40,520 bases of DNA from Planctomycetales bacterium (lineage in GTDB: Bacteria; Planctomycetota; Planctomycetia; Pirellulales; Pirellulaceae), in NCBI GenBank assembly GCA_020427005.1, contig JAGQOY010000040.1:1-40520 (forward strand), read 5' to 3'. The translations under genes and the position numbers were made by a program. Below, piece by piece: positions 1 to 7,900 of this stretch (the first letter of the stretch is position 1; each line of letters begins with the position of its first letter). The notes under the pieces are model-generated. The model did not search any database and was not told the DNA's origin. It saw only the letters and a list, made by a program, of their open reading frames with translations.

Positions 1-277
1 TTTGCAAATCGACTTTCTCAGCACCCTGCTAGTGGTTATTCCAAAGCACTCAATCTCGTCTAAAATCTGTTAAAAACTGTTTGCGAAGCTACTTATTTCT
101 CTAATCGAGAACTTGCAGAAAGTGAAATTAGGGTTTTAGGAGCCTTGCGGACAATTGCTAATTGAAGTTAAAACACCCTCGCAGCAAAAATACTGAGTCC
201 GTTATTCAAGGTGGCCTTGAGAACTAGAGTATAGCAACAACGGCCGTTTCGGTAGAGCTGTCCAGAGGGGTCGATTT

Positions 278-751
278 ATGGCCCCACTTTTTCCTTGTTT
301 TTATGACTTTTCGATTATGCACACCAAAAAAATTAACCGGGAAAATCTACCCAAGGGTGCCTGCCTTTGCGAATACTGTCCAGCCAAATGCTGCCGCTAT
401 TTTGCGCTTCCGGTAGACGCACCCGAGAACGTCAAAGACTACGATTATATTCGCTGGTTCTTGCTACATGACAAAGCCAGCATGTTCGTTGAGGACGACA
501 CTTGGTACTTGTTGGTACACACAGATTGCAAACATTTGCAGAGTGACAATCGTTGTGGTATTTACATGACACGACCGGAGATATGCCGCGCATACTCAAC
601 GGATAACTGCGAGTATGACGATGACACCGTTTACGAAAAGTACTTCGAAACTCCTGAACAAGTAGTTGAATATATGGAAGCCACAGTTCTACAGGCAGAT
701 TTTGCTTGCCAGCGCACTCCGGAACCCGAGCTCCTACCTGTTCTAAACTGA
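278..751 (+). CDS. YkgJ-family cysteine cluster protein
   Basis: Small soluble protein with the cysteine pattern of the YkgJ / CxxCxxCC family (putative Zn- or Fe-S-binding). Counting from 278, Cys29, Cys31, Cys34, Cys38 and Cys39 form a CxCxxCxxxCC cluster. A second group lies in the segment TDCKHLQSDNRCGIYMTRPE followed by ICRAY, which matches the usual 'C..L....C.IY..RP..CR' half of the family. The acidic C-terminus has no recognisable domain. The start is uncertain: ATG 278 has a GAGG-like element 8 nt upstream, while an internal ATG at 317 gives an N-terminus (MHTKKINRE) more like family members. The substrate of this family is not known, so the function is only 'metal-binding cluster protein'. 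It lies upstream of hisS on the same strand without obvious functional linkage. Confidence 0.85.
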   Translation: MAPLFPCFYDFSIMHTKKINRENLPKGACLCEYCPAKCCRYFALPVDAPENVKDYDYIRWFLLHDKASMFVEDDTWYLLVHTDCKHLQSDNRCGIYMTRPEICRAYSTDNCEYDDDTVYEKYFETPEQVVEYMEATVLQADFACQRTPEPELLPVLN

Positions 752-763
752 ACTAGTTGATCG

Positions 764-985
764 TTGGCGATTTTGAAGTCGAATGATCACCAGATGGGTA
801 TTGGAGTTGAGGCCGGGTCGGAAGTATTACCTGAGGCCTTACGGCCATGGCTAACATATATTACTGCGAGCGGCAACTTAGTAATTTTTCTGTCGGAGTT
901 CATCCATCAATTGCGATCGGACGGCGATTGCAAGAACGACAAAACGATTGTCGAAAAGATGGTTGTGTTGGAAAACAAGGAATAA
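764..985 (+). CDS. Possible small ORF just upstream of hisS
   Basis: An open frame of up to 73 codons (TTG at 764, or ATG at 794) whose TAA ends 10 nt before the hisS GTG. I recognise no family. The middle (about residues 28-50) is mildly hydrophobic and the C-terminus is charged. Neither start has a clear ribosome binding site. It fits neatly between the YkgJ-like gene and hisS, so it could be a leader peptide or small protein, but it could equally be a chance open frame. Low confidence. Confidence 0.2.
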   Translation: MAILKSNDHQMGIGVEAGSEVLPEALRPWLTYITASGNLVIFLSEFIHQLRSDGDCKNDKTIVEKMVVLENKE

Positions 986-995
986 TGGAAATTCA

Positions 996-2339
996 GTGTC
1001 TCAGCTAATTCAACCTCGCACACTTAAGGGTTTCCGCGACTATCTGCCCGAATCAATGATTCCTCGCGAAGTACTAATGGATACGGCGCGCCGAGTTTAT
1101 CGGCGCTATGGTTTTAGTCCCATTGACACACCTGCCCTAGAGTATTTGGAGATTCTCACCGGAAAGGGTAGCGAAGAAACGGATCGTCAACTTTACCAAT
1201 TCACGGATCACGGTGGGCGGTCCGTTGGTCTCCGCTTTGACTTGACAGTGCCCTTAGCACGATTTGCGGCACAACACATTAGTCAATTAGGAACACCTTT
1301 CAAACGTTACCACATCGCTTCTGTATGGCGAGGTGAAAGTCCACAGGCCGGACGATATCGAGAATTCGTTCAATGTGACTTTGATACGATTGGCACCGAA
1401 TCCGTTGTAGCGGACATTGAATGTGCATTAGTAATTAACGAACTATTGTTAGAAATTGGTATTGAAGACTTCACTCTACGGATAAACAATCGCCAAATCC
1501 TCAACGGACTATTGGACCGCTGCAATTTGTCTGAGCAGTCGGTAACCGTCCTGCGAATTTTGGACAAGTTGGAGAAAATTGGGCAGGCTGGCTGCCTCAA
1601 TGAATTGCAGGCAGCAGGCATCTCATCGCAACAAGCACACGAGATTCTTCAGTTCGCCGACGTCAAGGGGTCGGTAGACCAAATATTAGGCAAGTTGGCT
1701 CCGTTGGTAAAAGGGAGCGAAAGAGGCGAAGCTGGCCTAGAACGGATTCATCAACTGTCATCAGCACTTGACGCGACCAACATTCCGCCGCACCGATATC
1801 GACTAGACGTTTCGATTGCACGTGGGCTCGACTACTATACGGGCGTAATATTCGAAACGACACTTAATCAATTGCCTGGAATCGGGAGTATTTGTTCCGG
1901 GGGACGTTATGACAATCTAGCTGGAGTGTATACAAAACAACATTTACCAGGCATCGGTGCCTCACTTGGACTGGACAGATTGCTGACTGCTCTAGAGTCA
2001 CTAGGAGTTTTGACTCCTGTGTCAACTCCAGCCCCAGTCATGATCGCGTACTTTGATCGGCAGCGGTTGCATGACTATTTGCTTTTGGCCCAATTGATTC
2101 GAAGCCATGGCATCGGCGTCGAATTGTTTCCCGAACCAAAGAAACTCGGCGCCCAATTAAAATACGCGGCCGCACGTGGTTTTCGCGCGGCGATAATAGC
2201 CGGCGAGCGGGAATTGGCTGCCGGAACATGTCAGGTTAAGAACCTAACAACCGAGTCAAGTACTGAATATCAATATCAGGATCCGCAGGGATTAGAGAAA
2301 TTGATTGTTGGGCTACAGGAAACAATTGGCCCAAAATAA
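996..2339 (+). CDS. hisS: Histidyl-tRNA synthetase
   Basis: Charges tRNA-His with histidine in the cytoplasm (class II aminoacyl-tRNA synthetase). The start chosen is GTG 996, giving MSQLIQPRTLKGFRDYLP, the conserved HisRS N-terminus; an AAGGAA element lies upstream. The alternative TTG at 948 adds 16 residues unlike the family. Visible motifs are motif 2 (FKRYHIASVWRGE, near residue 102), the HisRS signature LDYYTGVIFE (near 277) and motif 3 (GIGASLGLDRLL, near 319). The anticodon-binding domain follows from about 345 to the end, including ELFPEPKKLGAQLKYAAARG. The length of 447 aa is normal. The next gene starts 30 nt downstream on the same strand, so the two may be cotranscribed. Confidence 0.97.
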   Translation: MSQLIQPRTLKGFRDYLPESMIPREVLMDTARRVYRRYGFSPIDTPALEYLEILTGKGSEETDRQLYQFTDHGGRSVGLRFDLTVPLARFAAQHISQLGTPFKRYHIASVWRGESPQAGRYREFVQCDFDTIGTESVVADIECALVINELLLEIGIEDFTLRINNRQILNGLLDRCNLSEQSVTVLRILDKLEKIGQAGCLNELQAAGISSQQAHEILQFADVKGSVDQILGKLAPLVKGSERGEAGLERIHQLSSALDATNIPPHRYRLDVSIARGLDYYTGVIFETTLNQLPGIGSICSGGRYDNLAGVYTKQHLPGIGASLGLDRLLTALESLGVLTPVSTPAPVMIAYFDRQRLHDYLLLAQLIRSHGIGVELFPEPKKLGAQLKYAAARGFRAAIIAGERELAAGTCQVKNLTTESSTEYQYQDPQGLEKLIVGLQETIGPK

Positions 2340-2369
2340 CTGAGCGCAATTACGCATTGCTGATAGGCT

Positions 2370-3125
2370 ATGTCTAACGACTCCAATTTGGCTGGTTCGC
2401 GTCTCCCAATAAATCGTTGGTTATTGTATGCCACGTTGCTATTGGTGGTCATCGGAACGTGCCTTGCGATTGCAGCCGTACTGCGACAATCCTGGACCTG
2501 GTATGAAACCATGGTCATCCTGTCGACGGTTATTTTAGCCATTGGCAGTCTGTGTGGACTTGCATGCGAACTGTCTCGCAAGCCCAAAGGAATCAACCTC
2601 CTACCTAATTTGGGAACAGCGCTGACCATCCTCGGGTCCGCGCTTTTGCTAGTCGGTGCATGGCTGTCGATTGAAATTCAGTTCTATTGGCAGTTCTCAG
2701 CCAATATCGTAGTTCTCGCGATCGCTACTTGCCATGTTTGCCTGCTATCCATTGTTTCCTTGCCAGGCTCCTATCAATGGGCCTATTGGATTGCTTTGCA
2801 ATTAATCTACGGTTTGGCCTTGATTATCTGCATGATGATTGATCTAGAGCTCTTCAATAGCGGGGAAGGTATCTTTCGATTGATTGCCGTGATGTCGATT
2901 TTGGCTGTTGCACTAAGCATGCTTATTCCAGTCTTGGGACGGATTGCTCGCACGCGTGGAAATCGCACATCGGATATGCTCACCATGATGGAATTACGAA
3001 GTGTGAGTGCTATAGACCGTGAGATCGAGATGTTGCGCCTGAGAATCGAGAAACTGGAAACGCTGCGTCATGAATTAGTGGCCAGTGAGGGCTCTTCTAT
3101 TCAGGGTGCCAGAGGCAGCGGTTGA
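2370..3125 (+). CDS. Six-helix membrane protein of unknown function
   Basis: An integral membrane protein I cannot assign to a named family. Six hydrophobic segments are visible at about residues 16-38, 44-66, 80-100, 108-130, 136-158 and 167-189. A cytoplasmic-looking tail follows, in which residues 205-240 (MELRSVSAIDREIEMLRLRI then EKLETLRHEL) have heptad character and probably form a coiled coil. It starts 30 nt after hisS on the same strand and ends 17 nt before the convergent DCC gene. The coding call rests on length, consistent membrane topology and gene packing. No catalytic motif is visible, and a transport or scaffold role would be a guess. Confidence 0.8.
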   Translation: MSNDSNLAGSRLPINRWLLYATLLLVVIGTCLAIAAVLRQSWTWYETMVILSTVILAIGSLCGLACELSRKPKGINLLPNLGTALTILGSALLLVGAWLSIEIQFYWQFSANIVVLAIATCHVCLLSIVSLPGSYQWAYWIALQLIYGLALIICMMIDLELFNSGEGIFRLIAVMSILAVALSMLIPVLGRIARTRGNRTSDMLTMMELRSVSAIDREIEMLRLRIEKLETLRHELVASEGSSIQGARGSG

Positions 3126-3142
3126 ACCCTGCGGCCATTTGT

Positions 3143-3565
3143 TCATTGACGGTGGAGGTCGCAACTACCGTTTTCACAAGTACGACCAGAAATCGCGTAA
3201 CGTCTTTTCGCGACAAGTCGATAGAGAGATTGCCACAGAGGCATGCTGTAGGGAATGTGGAGGATCGGTCGCAACCACCAAAGTGACGGCAAGCGAGTAC
3301 TGAGGTAGCGAACTGCATCCGCGCCACCAAATTGGCCACCCTGTGGTGTAATCACCCACATTTGCTCCATAAGCCGCTCTGGGGAAAGCTCAGGTGCCAC
3401 AGTCCGTGCCCGAGGATCGTGCAGGCTCAAGTAAGCCAACTTTCCATGAGTATCCCAAGCAGCCAAGCGTTCCACCTGACTCCTGCAAAAAGCGCATTTT
3501 CCGTCCCAAATGACGATGTCTGCTGGATGTCGATCGTCCGGATCTGCCAATTGAATTTCGTGCAT
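3143..3565 (-). CDS. DCC-family thiol-disulfide oxidoreductase-like protein (DUF393)
   Basis: Small thioredoxin-like protein of the DCC / DUF393 family. The family signature 'D-G-x-C-x-x-C' is present as WDGKCAFCRSQV, with the cysteine pair at residues 24 and 27, followed by a predicted alpha/beta core. The C-terminal CENGSCDLH adds two further cysteines common in the family. The ATG at 3565 (MHEIQLAD) is preferred over a TTG at 3604, which adds 13 unremarkable residues. The length of 140 aa fits the family. The role is probably a redox reaction on an unknown partner. It is convergent with the membrane protein gene. Confidence 0.88.
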   Translation of the reverse strand: MHEIQLADPDDRHPADIVIWDGKCAFCRSQVERLAAWDTHGKLAYLSLHDPRARTVAPELSPERLMEQMWVITPQGGQFGGADAVRYLSTRLPSLWWLRPILHIPYSMPLWQSLYRLVAKRRYAISGRTCENGSCDLHRQ

Positions 3566-3656
3566 ACAAATCTCGGACTTACTAGTGAAAATACTTCGCG
3601 GCAATTTACCGCCACAATCCCCTCAACACAGCTTTTCTGAAACCTGCGCCTATCGC

Positions 3657-3705
3657 AACTTACCCTCACGAGATTCGGGAGGGGCGACCGGTGCGGTCAG
3701 GGCGG
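3657..3705. repeat. REP-like double-hairpin repeat, copy 1
   Basis: First of two related intergenic elements. It reads AACTTACCCTC, then GAGATTCGGGAGGGG, then a hairpin with stem GACCG/CGGTC and loop GTG, then AGGGCGG. The order of blocks is the same as in the copy at 3759-3813. It lies between the 5' end of the DCC gene and the Tat TIM-barrel gene. Confidence 0.75.
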
Positions 3706-3758
3706 ATCCAATTATCCTGCTCCTTCAATTCCTGCTTTTTGTAGACTGAGCATGTCAT

Positions 3759-3813
3759 AACTTACCCTCTGGAGATTCGGGAGGGTCGACCGCAATGCGG
3801 TCGAGGAGGGCGA
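3759..3813. repeat. REP-like double-hairpin repeat, copy 2
   Basis: Second copy, better preserved. An outer inverted repeat ACCCTC ... GAGGGT brackets GAGATTCGG. It is followed by a perfect 7-bp hairpin CGACCGC-AAT-GCGGTCG and an AGGAGGGC tail. It shares most of its bases in order with copy 1 about 100 nt earlier. Short palindromic intergenic repeats of this kind are typical of REP/BIME-like families mobilised by host-encoded transposases. None is seen in the window. Confidence 0.78.
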
Positions 3814-3827
3814 ATCTTAGAAAAAGC

Positions 3828-3848
3828 TTGACACATAGGTTACCTATG
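3828..3848 (+). promoter_or_regulatory. Putative -35 box overlapping a palindromic operator
   Basis: A perfect TTGACA (3828-3833) is followed directly by CATAGGT-T-ACCTATG (3834-3848), a 7-bp inverted repeat with a one-base centre. The position, about 180 nt before the ATG of the Tat TIM-barrel gene and just after the REP-like pair, suits a repressor site on that gene's promoter. No convincing -10 box is seen at 16-18 nt spacing, and the binding factor is unknown. A 12-bp palindrome (AAGGCGCGCCTT, 3914-3925) lies further downstream in the leader. Confidence 0.35.
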
Positions 3849-4016
3849 AGGCCGTTCTTTGAAATCCCTGTAGAAACAACGCCGAAACTTTAATCATTTC
3901 GCTGCCTTGTTGGAAGGCGCGCCTTTGTTGAAAGGAAAGTGGCAGCCGAATATGATGTTTGCTGTGTCGAAAACGCTTTTAAGCCTACCTTAAACTCTTC
4001 CCTGGAGGAATTCTCA

Positions 4017-4949
4017 ATGTCCCAATCAATTCAACGTCGCAATTTTCTTCAGGCAACAGCTGCAGGAGCTGCATTGACATTAACCGGTTCGGTGGCAATT
4101 GCGCAACAGGCAAAGGCGGAAGTACAAGCCGGGAAAGGCAAAAAGTTGCCATTTAAACTTTCATTGGCGGAATGGTCCTTGCACCGCACGATTCGTGACG
4201 GGAAATTAAATAACCTTGATTTTGCCAAGACAGCTAAGGAAACATTCAAAATAAGCGCTGTTGAATATGTAAATCAATTCTTCATGGACAAGGCACAAGA
4301 TAAGACTTACCTGGCCGAGTTGAAGACTCGCCATGAGGGCTTGGGCGTCAAATGCTTGCTTATCATGATTGACCGAGAAGGGGCCTTGGGCGACAAAGAC
4401 GACGCTAAGCGTACACAAGCCGTGGAGAACCACTACAAGTGGGTCGAAGCGGCCGCATTTCTTGGTTGCCACTCAATACGAGTGAATGCTCAATCAACCA
4501 ACGATTATGAAGAAGCGAAGAAACTAGCTGCTGATGGATTGCGACGGGTTAGTGAGTTTGCCAAAGGTCATAATATCAATGTCATTGTTGAAAATCACGG
4601 GGGACTAAGCTCCAACGGCAAATGGTTGTCCGAAACGATTGCGTCGGTCGGCCTGAAAAACTGCGGTACCTTACCAGATTTCGGCAACTTCCATGAATAT
4701 GATCGTTACCAGGGCGTCACTGAGACCATGCCATATGCTAAGGCAGTTAGCGCTAAGAGTCATGATTTTGACGCTGACGGTAACGAGACGCACACGGACT
4801 ATGCCAAGATGATGAAGATCGTCACGGACGCCGGGTACAACGGTTGGGTAGGGATTGAGTACGAGGGCTCGAAGTTGGATGAAAATGCCGGCATCCTTGC
4901 AACCAAGAAGTTGTTAGTCAAGGTGCGTAAAGCGATGATGGAGGCATAA
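4017..4949 (+). CDS. Tat-exported sugar phosphate isomerase/epimerase-like TIM-barrel protein
   Basis: Xylose-isomerase-like TIM-barrel protein (sugar phosphate isomerase/epimerase superfamily). The ATG at 4017 is supported by a GGAGG 9 nt upstream and by the N-terminus [19 protein letters not shown], a twin-arginine signal with a hydrophobic stretch ending near AIAQQ. The mature domain shows the usual metal-ligand positions of the family: Glu in VIVENHGG, Asp in [11 protein letters not shown], His in [10 protein letters not shown] and Glu in VGIEYEG. The length of 310 aa is normal. Such exported proteins are common in planctomycetes and their substrates are mostly unknown, so the reaction is not assigned. 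It is followed by a clear terminator and preceded by a possible operator. Confidence 0.9.
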   Translation: MSQSIQRRNFLQATAAGAALTLTGSVAIAQQAKAEVQAGKGKKLPFKLSLAEWSLHRTIRDGKLNNLDFAKTAKETFKISAVEYVNQFFMDKAQDKTYLAELKTRHEGLGVKCLLIMIDREGALGDKDDAKRTQAVENHYKWVEAAAFLGCHSIRVNAQSTNDYEEAKKLAADGLRRVSEFAKGHNINVIVENHGGLSSNGKWLSETIASVGLKNCGTLPDFGNFHEYDRYQGVTETMPYAKAVSAKSHDFDADGNETHTDYAKMMKIVTDAGYNGWVGIEYEGSKLDENAGILATKKLLVKVRKAMMEA

Positions 4950-5000
4950 GCCTCCCCATGGATATTTGCAATTAACCGCAATGTGAAATACAAGTTAGTG

Positions 5001-5035
5001 AGCGGACAGAATCTATTTCTCTCCGCTTTTTTTTT
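5001..5035 (+). terminator. Rho-independent terminator after the TIM-barrel gene
   Basis: Stem AGCGGA/TCCGCT with an inner AGA/TCT pairing, followed by a run of nine T residues, 51 nt past the stop at 4949. It also separates this gene from the convergent sulfite reductase gene. Confidence 0.8.
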
Positions 5036-5131
5036 GTTGCGAGTGTTTCAGGCAGGGGTGGGAAATTGTTTTCATTTCTCTTACCGAGATCCCAATCAAC
5101 GGCAAGCATTGGCCACGCGGGCACAGTCGCT

Positions 5132-6835
5132 TTAGGTGGACGCGGCCCAAGCATGCAGATTTTCGTTGCCGACGCGGTGGCAAAAATCACCAAAGGACTC
5201 AGAAGTCTGTCGATGGTGTTTATAGGCTGCGAACACTGGAACTAAGGTGGGCACAATTTCTTCTAGTGGTACCAAGTCTTTGAAAATCGTTCCTAAGCGA
5301 GTTCCGATCAATTGACCTCCCAGAAAGATTGTGTATTTGTTCTTGGTTTTGCCTACTAAGCCAATATCGGCATTGTAGGGACGAGCACAACCATTCGGGC
5401 AACCTGTCATGCGAACGGTAAACGCTTCCTGATCGAGACCTAGTTTCGCCAGCTCTGCCTCCATCACATCCATGACACCTGGCAACACCCGCTCACTCTC
5501 GGTCACGGCTAGGCTACAGGTTGGCAATGCAACACAGGCCATCGACCAACGCCGGACTGTCGATATCTCCTCACTGAGAGGTAAGCCATGTCGCCGAATA
5601 ACATCTTCCAGAGTCTGCTTATCTTCCTCGGCGATATCCGTAAAAATCATGCTTTGATGCGCAGTCAGATTGATACCAGGATTGAGTAGAGAACATATTT
5701 CGCGAATGGCAGATTTCCAACGTCGATCTTCGCTATCGTAGAGCCGTCCGTTTTCTACATTCCACCCGTAGTACCACTTGCCATCTCCCTGCTCGGCCCA
5801 CCCCATGTGGTCATCAAAATCATGCACATCGTCTTCAGTACAATCCGGCAATGCTCGTCCGAAGTATTGTTCAACTTGGCCGCGAAACCACTCAATTCCT
5901 TGGTCCGCTATCAAGTACTTCAAACGCGCGCGTTTGCGATCTTCTCGATTGCCATTATCGCGCTGTACTTTTACAACAGCTTCGGCCACCTGACAAACTT
6001 CATCTGGCGTACAAAAGGCCATACGCTTAGCCAAAGCTGGAAATGTTTTCTTGGCACTTGGCGTTGTGCCTAAACCACCTCCCACCAACACGTTGTAGCC
6101 CACAACCGCGCCTTCTCGGACAACGGCTAGAAATCCTAAGTCTTGAGTATAGATATCGATGCAATTGTCCTGAGGCAATGCTACGCCGATCTTAAACTTG
6201 CGAGGCAAGTAAGTTGGACCATAAATCGGTTCTACCTCTGGTTCGCCCCCACCTACCAAAGATTCCTCTCCGGAGGCATCGTCTTTCAGCCAAATCTCAT
6301 AATAGGCTCGAGTTCGCGGTGCCAAATGATCCTTCAGTGCCATAGTTGCTCGTCGCATTTCGTCGTGTATGGCATCGCGAATGGGTGCCGGACAGCACAT
6401 AACGTTTCGGTTTACATCGCCGCAAGCTGCCAAAGTGCTTAGGTTTACGGCATGAATGCGCTGGATCGTTTCACGTATGCGGCTTTTAGGAATGCAATGC
6501 AGTTGAAGTGCTTGGCGTGTAGTGCACTTGAGCGTCGAATTACCAATTTCATCACATAAATCCAAATGAGCAATCATTTGAACACTGGTCAGAATCCCGC
6601 CGGGAATGCGCGTGCGGGTCATGAGACTTATTTCTTTGCTAGATTTGCCTTCTGCTGACGCCCCCCTATTGTCTCGGTCATCTTGTTGATACATGCCGTG
6701 GAATTTGAGGAGATGGGTATTGGGTTTTGCAAACCCGTCTGCATCCGAGGCTAGATCCTCAGCAATGGTACCGCGGAGGAAATTGCTCAGACTCTTAACG
6801 TCTTCAACGGCACTTAGTTTTTTCTCGTCCGCCAT
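5132..6835 (-). CDS. cysI: Assimilatory sulfite reductase, siroheme/4Fe-4S hemoprotein subunit
   Basis: Reduces sulfite to sulfide in cysteine biosynthesis, in the cytoplasm. The nitrite/sulfite reductase fold is visible throughout. An N-terminal ferredoxin-like half contains RTRIPGGILTSVQMIAHLDL and TLKCTTRQALQLHCI, followed by a central YLPRKFKIGVALP segment. The 4Fe-4S/siroheme cysteines lie in CVALPTC (about Cys434 and Cys440) and GCPNGC (about Cys479 and Cys483). The length of 567 aa matches CysI-type proteins, and the CVALPTCSLA / GCPNGCARP wording favours sulfite over nitrite reductase. An AAGGAG lies upstream of the ATG. No flavoprotein (CysJ) or ferredoxin gene is adjacent, so the electron donor is not shown. 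It is convergent with the TIM-barrel gene. Confidence 0.94.
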   Translation of the reverse strand: MADEKKLSAVEDVKSLSNFLRGTIAEDLASDADGFAKPNTHLLKFHGMYQQDDRDNRGASAEGKSSKEISLMTRTRIPGGILTSVQMIAHLDLCDEIGNSTLKCTTRQALQLHCIPKSRIRETIQRIHAVNLSTLAACGDVNRNVMCCPAPIRDAIHDEMRRATMALKDHLAPRTRAYYEIWLKDDASGEESLVGGGEPEVEPIYGPTYLPRKFKIGVALPQDNCIDIYTQDLGFLAVVREGAVVGYNVLVGGGLGTTPSAKKTFPALAKRMAFCTPDEVCQVAEAVVKVQRDNGNREDRKRARLKYLIADQGIEWFRGQVEQYFGRALPDCTEDDVHDFDDHMGWAEQGDGKWYYGWNVENGRLYDSEDRRWKSAIREICSLLNPGINLTAHQSMIFTDIAEEDKQTLEDVIRRHGLPLSEEISTVRRWSMACVALPTCSLAVTESERVLPGVMDVMEAELAKLGLDQEAFTVRMTGCPNGCARPYNADIGLVGKTKNKYTIFLGGQLIGTRLGTIFKDLVPLEEIVPTLVPVFAAYKHHRQTSESFGDFCHRVGNENLHAWAAST

Positions 6836-7349
6836 AGCGGGCGTAACTCCTTGGCAAAAGTTTTAGAGTTTAGGGGAAAGTGTATCTGGGCCACTGGCTA
6901 TGGTTGCTGCCAAAGCACTGAGCAAAATGCTAGTAACTCTGTGCTAAAAGGCGCGCCAATGGAACAGATGCACGCATGAGACCTGTCAAAGATCATCTAT
7001 TAGACCTCTCCGTGCGGCATCTTTTGATGTACCCAAAAAAGGACTACGGGAGGTCGACAGCTGGGCTAAATAATAAGCGTTTGGGTGAATATCCGGTAGA
7101 TCAGCTCAGATTTGGCTGCACCGTCGCTTCAACTCCAGCACGCGACAATTAGGCGAATCGATGGAAAACAGGGACAATTACGCGGTTTTTGACATCAGCA
7201 GGAATACAATTCGGCCAAACAAAGGTTCTGAATCCTTGAGTGAACTTGTCAGAGCCGATATCTTGCTAATCAAATGGTTAGAAGCGCGAGGTCAGATGGA
7301 ATCTCCCTCTTGGGAGTAGTGTCGTGCAAAGGAAATAGGATTATCTGCC
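6836..7349. other. Intergenic region between divergent cysI and the MaoC gene
   Basis: About 510 nt with no supported gene, so it should hold the promoters of both divergent genes. The only structure noticed is an imperfect inverted repeat: GACCTCTCCGT (7003-7013) pairs with ACGGGAGGTC (7046-7055) across a 32-nt loop with one bulged base. A GGCGCGCC octamer lies near 6951. I do not recognise a riboswitch. Confidence 0.4.
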
Positions 7350-7865
7350 ATGTCTGAAACACTTTTTTTGGAGGACCTCCATCCTGGCAAGGTTTGGAAG
7401 AGTCCTGGACGAACTGTAACAGAGGCCGATATCGTAGCTTTTGCCGGCTTAACAGGAGATTTTGACCCTCTCCACATCGATCATGAGTATGCGGCCAATA
7501 CACCTTATGGCCGCCCCATCGCTCACGGATTGTTGGGAGTTTCGTTTATGGCCGGACTAAGCAGCAATTTTCCTCGGGTCAAAACGCTTGCTTTGGTGAG
7601 AATTATGGACTGGCAGTTCGTCCGTCCTGTTTTTGTGGGTGACACGATTCATGTAGAGACTGAAATTGAATCGATTCTTCCGAAAGGACGGCGAAGCGGC
7701 GAGGTCCTCTGGGATAGGCGAGTCCTAAACCAACGAGACGAATGCGTTCAGCTTGGCAAATTGGTTACGCTTGTTTCTAGCCAGCGTTTTTTACCAAGAA
7801 ATTCCCCTAGCGTACGTACGGATGATCAATTAGAGGCGGTAGCTACAGGTCGGACTGGAGTCTGA
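7350..7865 (+). CDS. MaoC-family dehydratase (hot-dog fold)
   Basis: Hot-dog-fold protein of the MaoC / (R)-specific enoyl-CoA hydratase family, which hydrates enoyl-CoA or acts on related acyl thioesters. The hydratase signature is clear: GDFDPLHIDHEYAA with the catalytic pair Asp37 and His42 in D-x4-H spacing, then YGRPIAHGLLG. The length of 171 aa is that of a single-domain family member. The last 20 or so residues are polar and unlike the fold. It is divergent from cysI and convergent with ftsK, so the context gives no substrate. Single-domain proteins of this type are hard to assign to one acyl-CoA. Confidence 0.9.
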   Translation: MSETLFLEDLHPGKVWKSPGRTVTEADIVAFAGLTGDFDPLHIDHEYAANTPYGRPIAHGLLGVSFMAGLSSNFPRVKTLALVRIMDWQFVRPVFVGDTIHVETEIESILPKGRRSGEVLWDRRVLNQRDECVQLGKLVTLVSSQRFLPRNSPSVRTDDQLEAVATGRTGV

Positions 7866-7900
7866 TCCCACGTTGTTTCACTTCGAAGAATGCAATAGCG

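Noticed and set aside
7003..7055. Possible riboswitch upstream of cysI
   Set aside because: Only one imperfect stem is present and I cannot recognise a SAM or cobalamin-type core.
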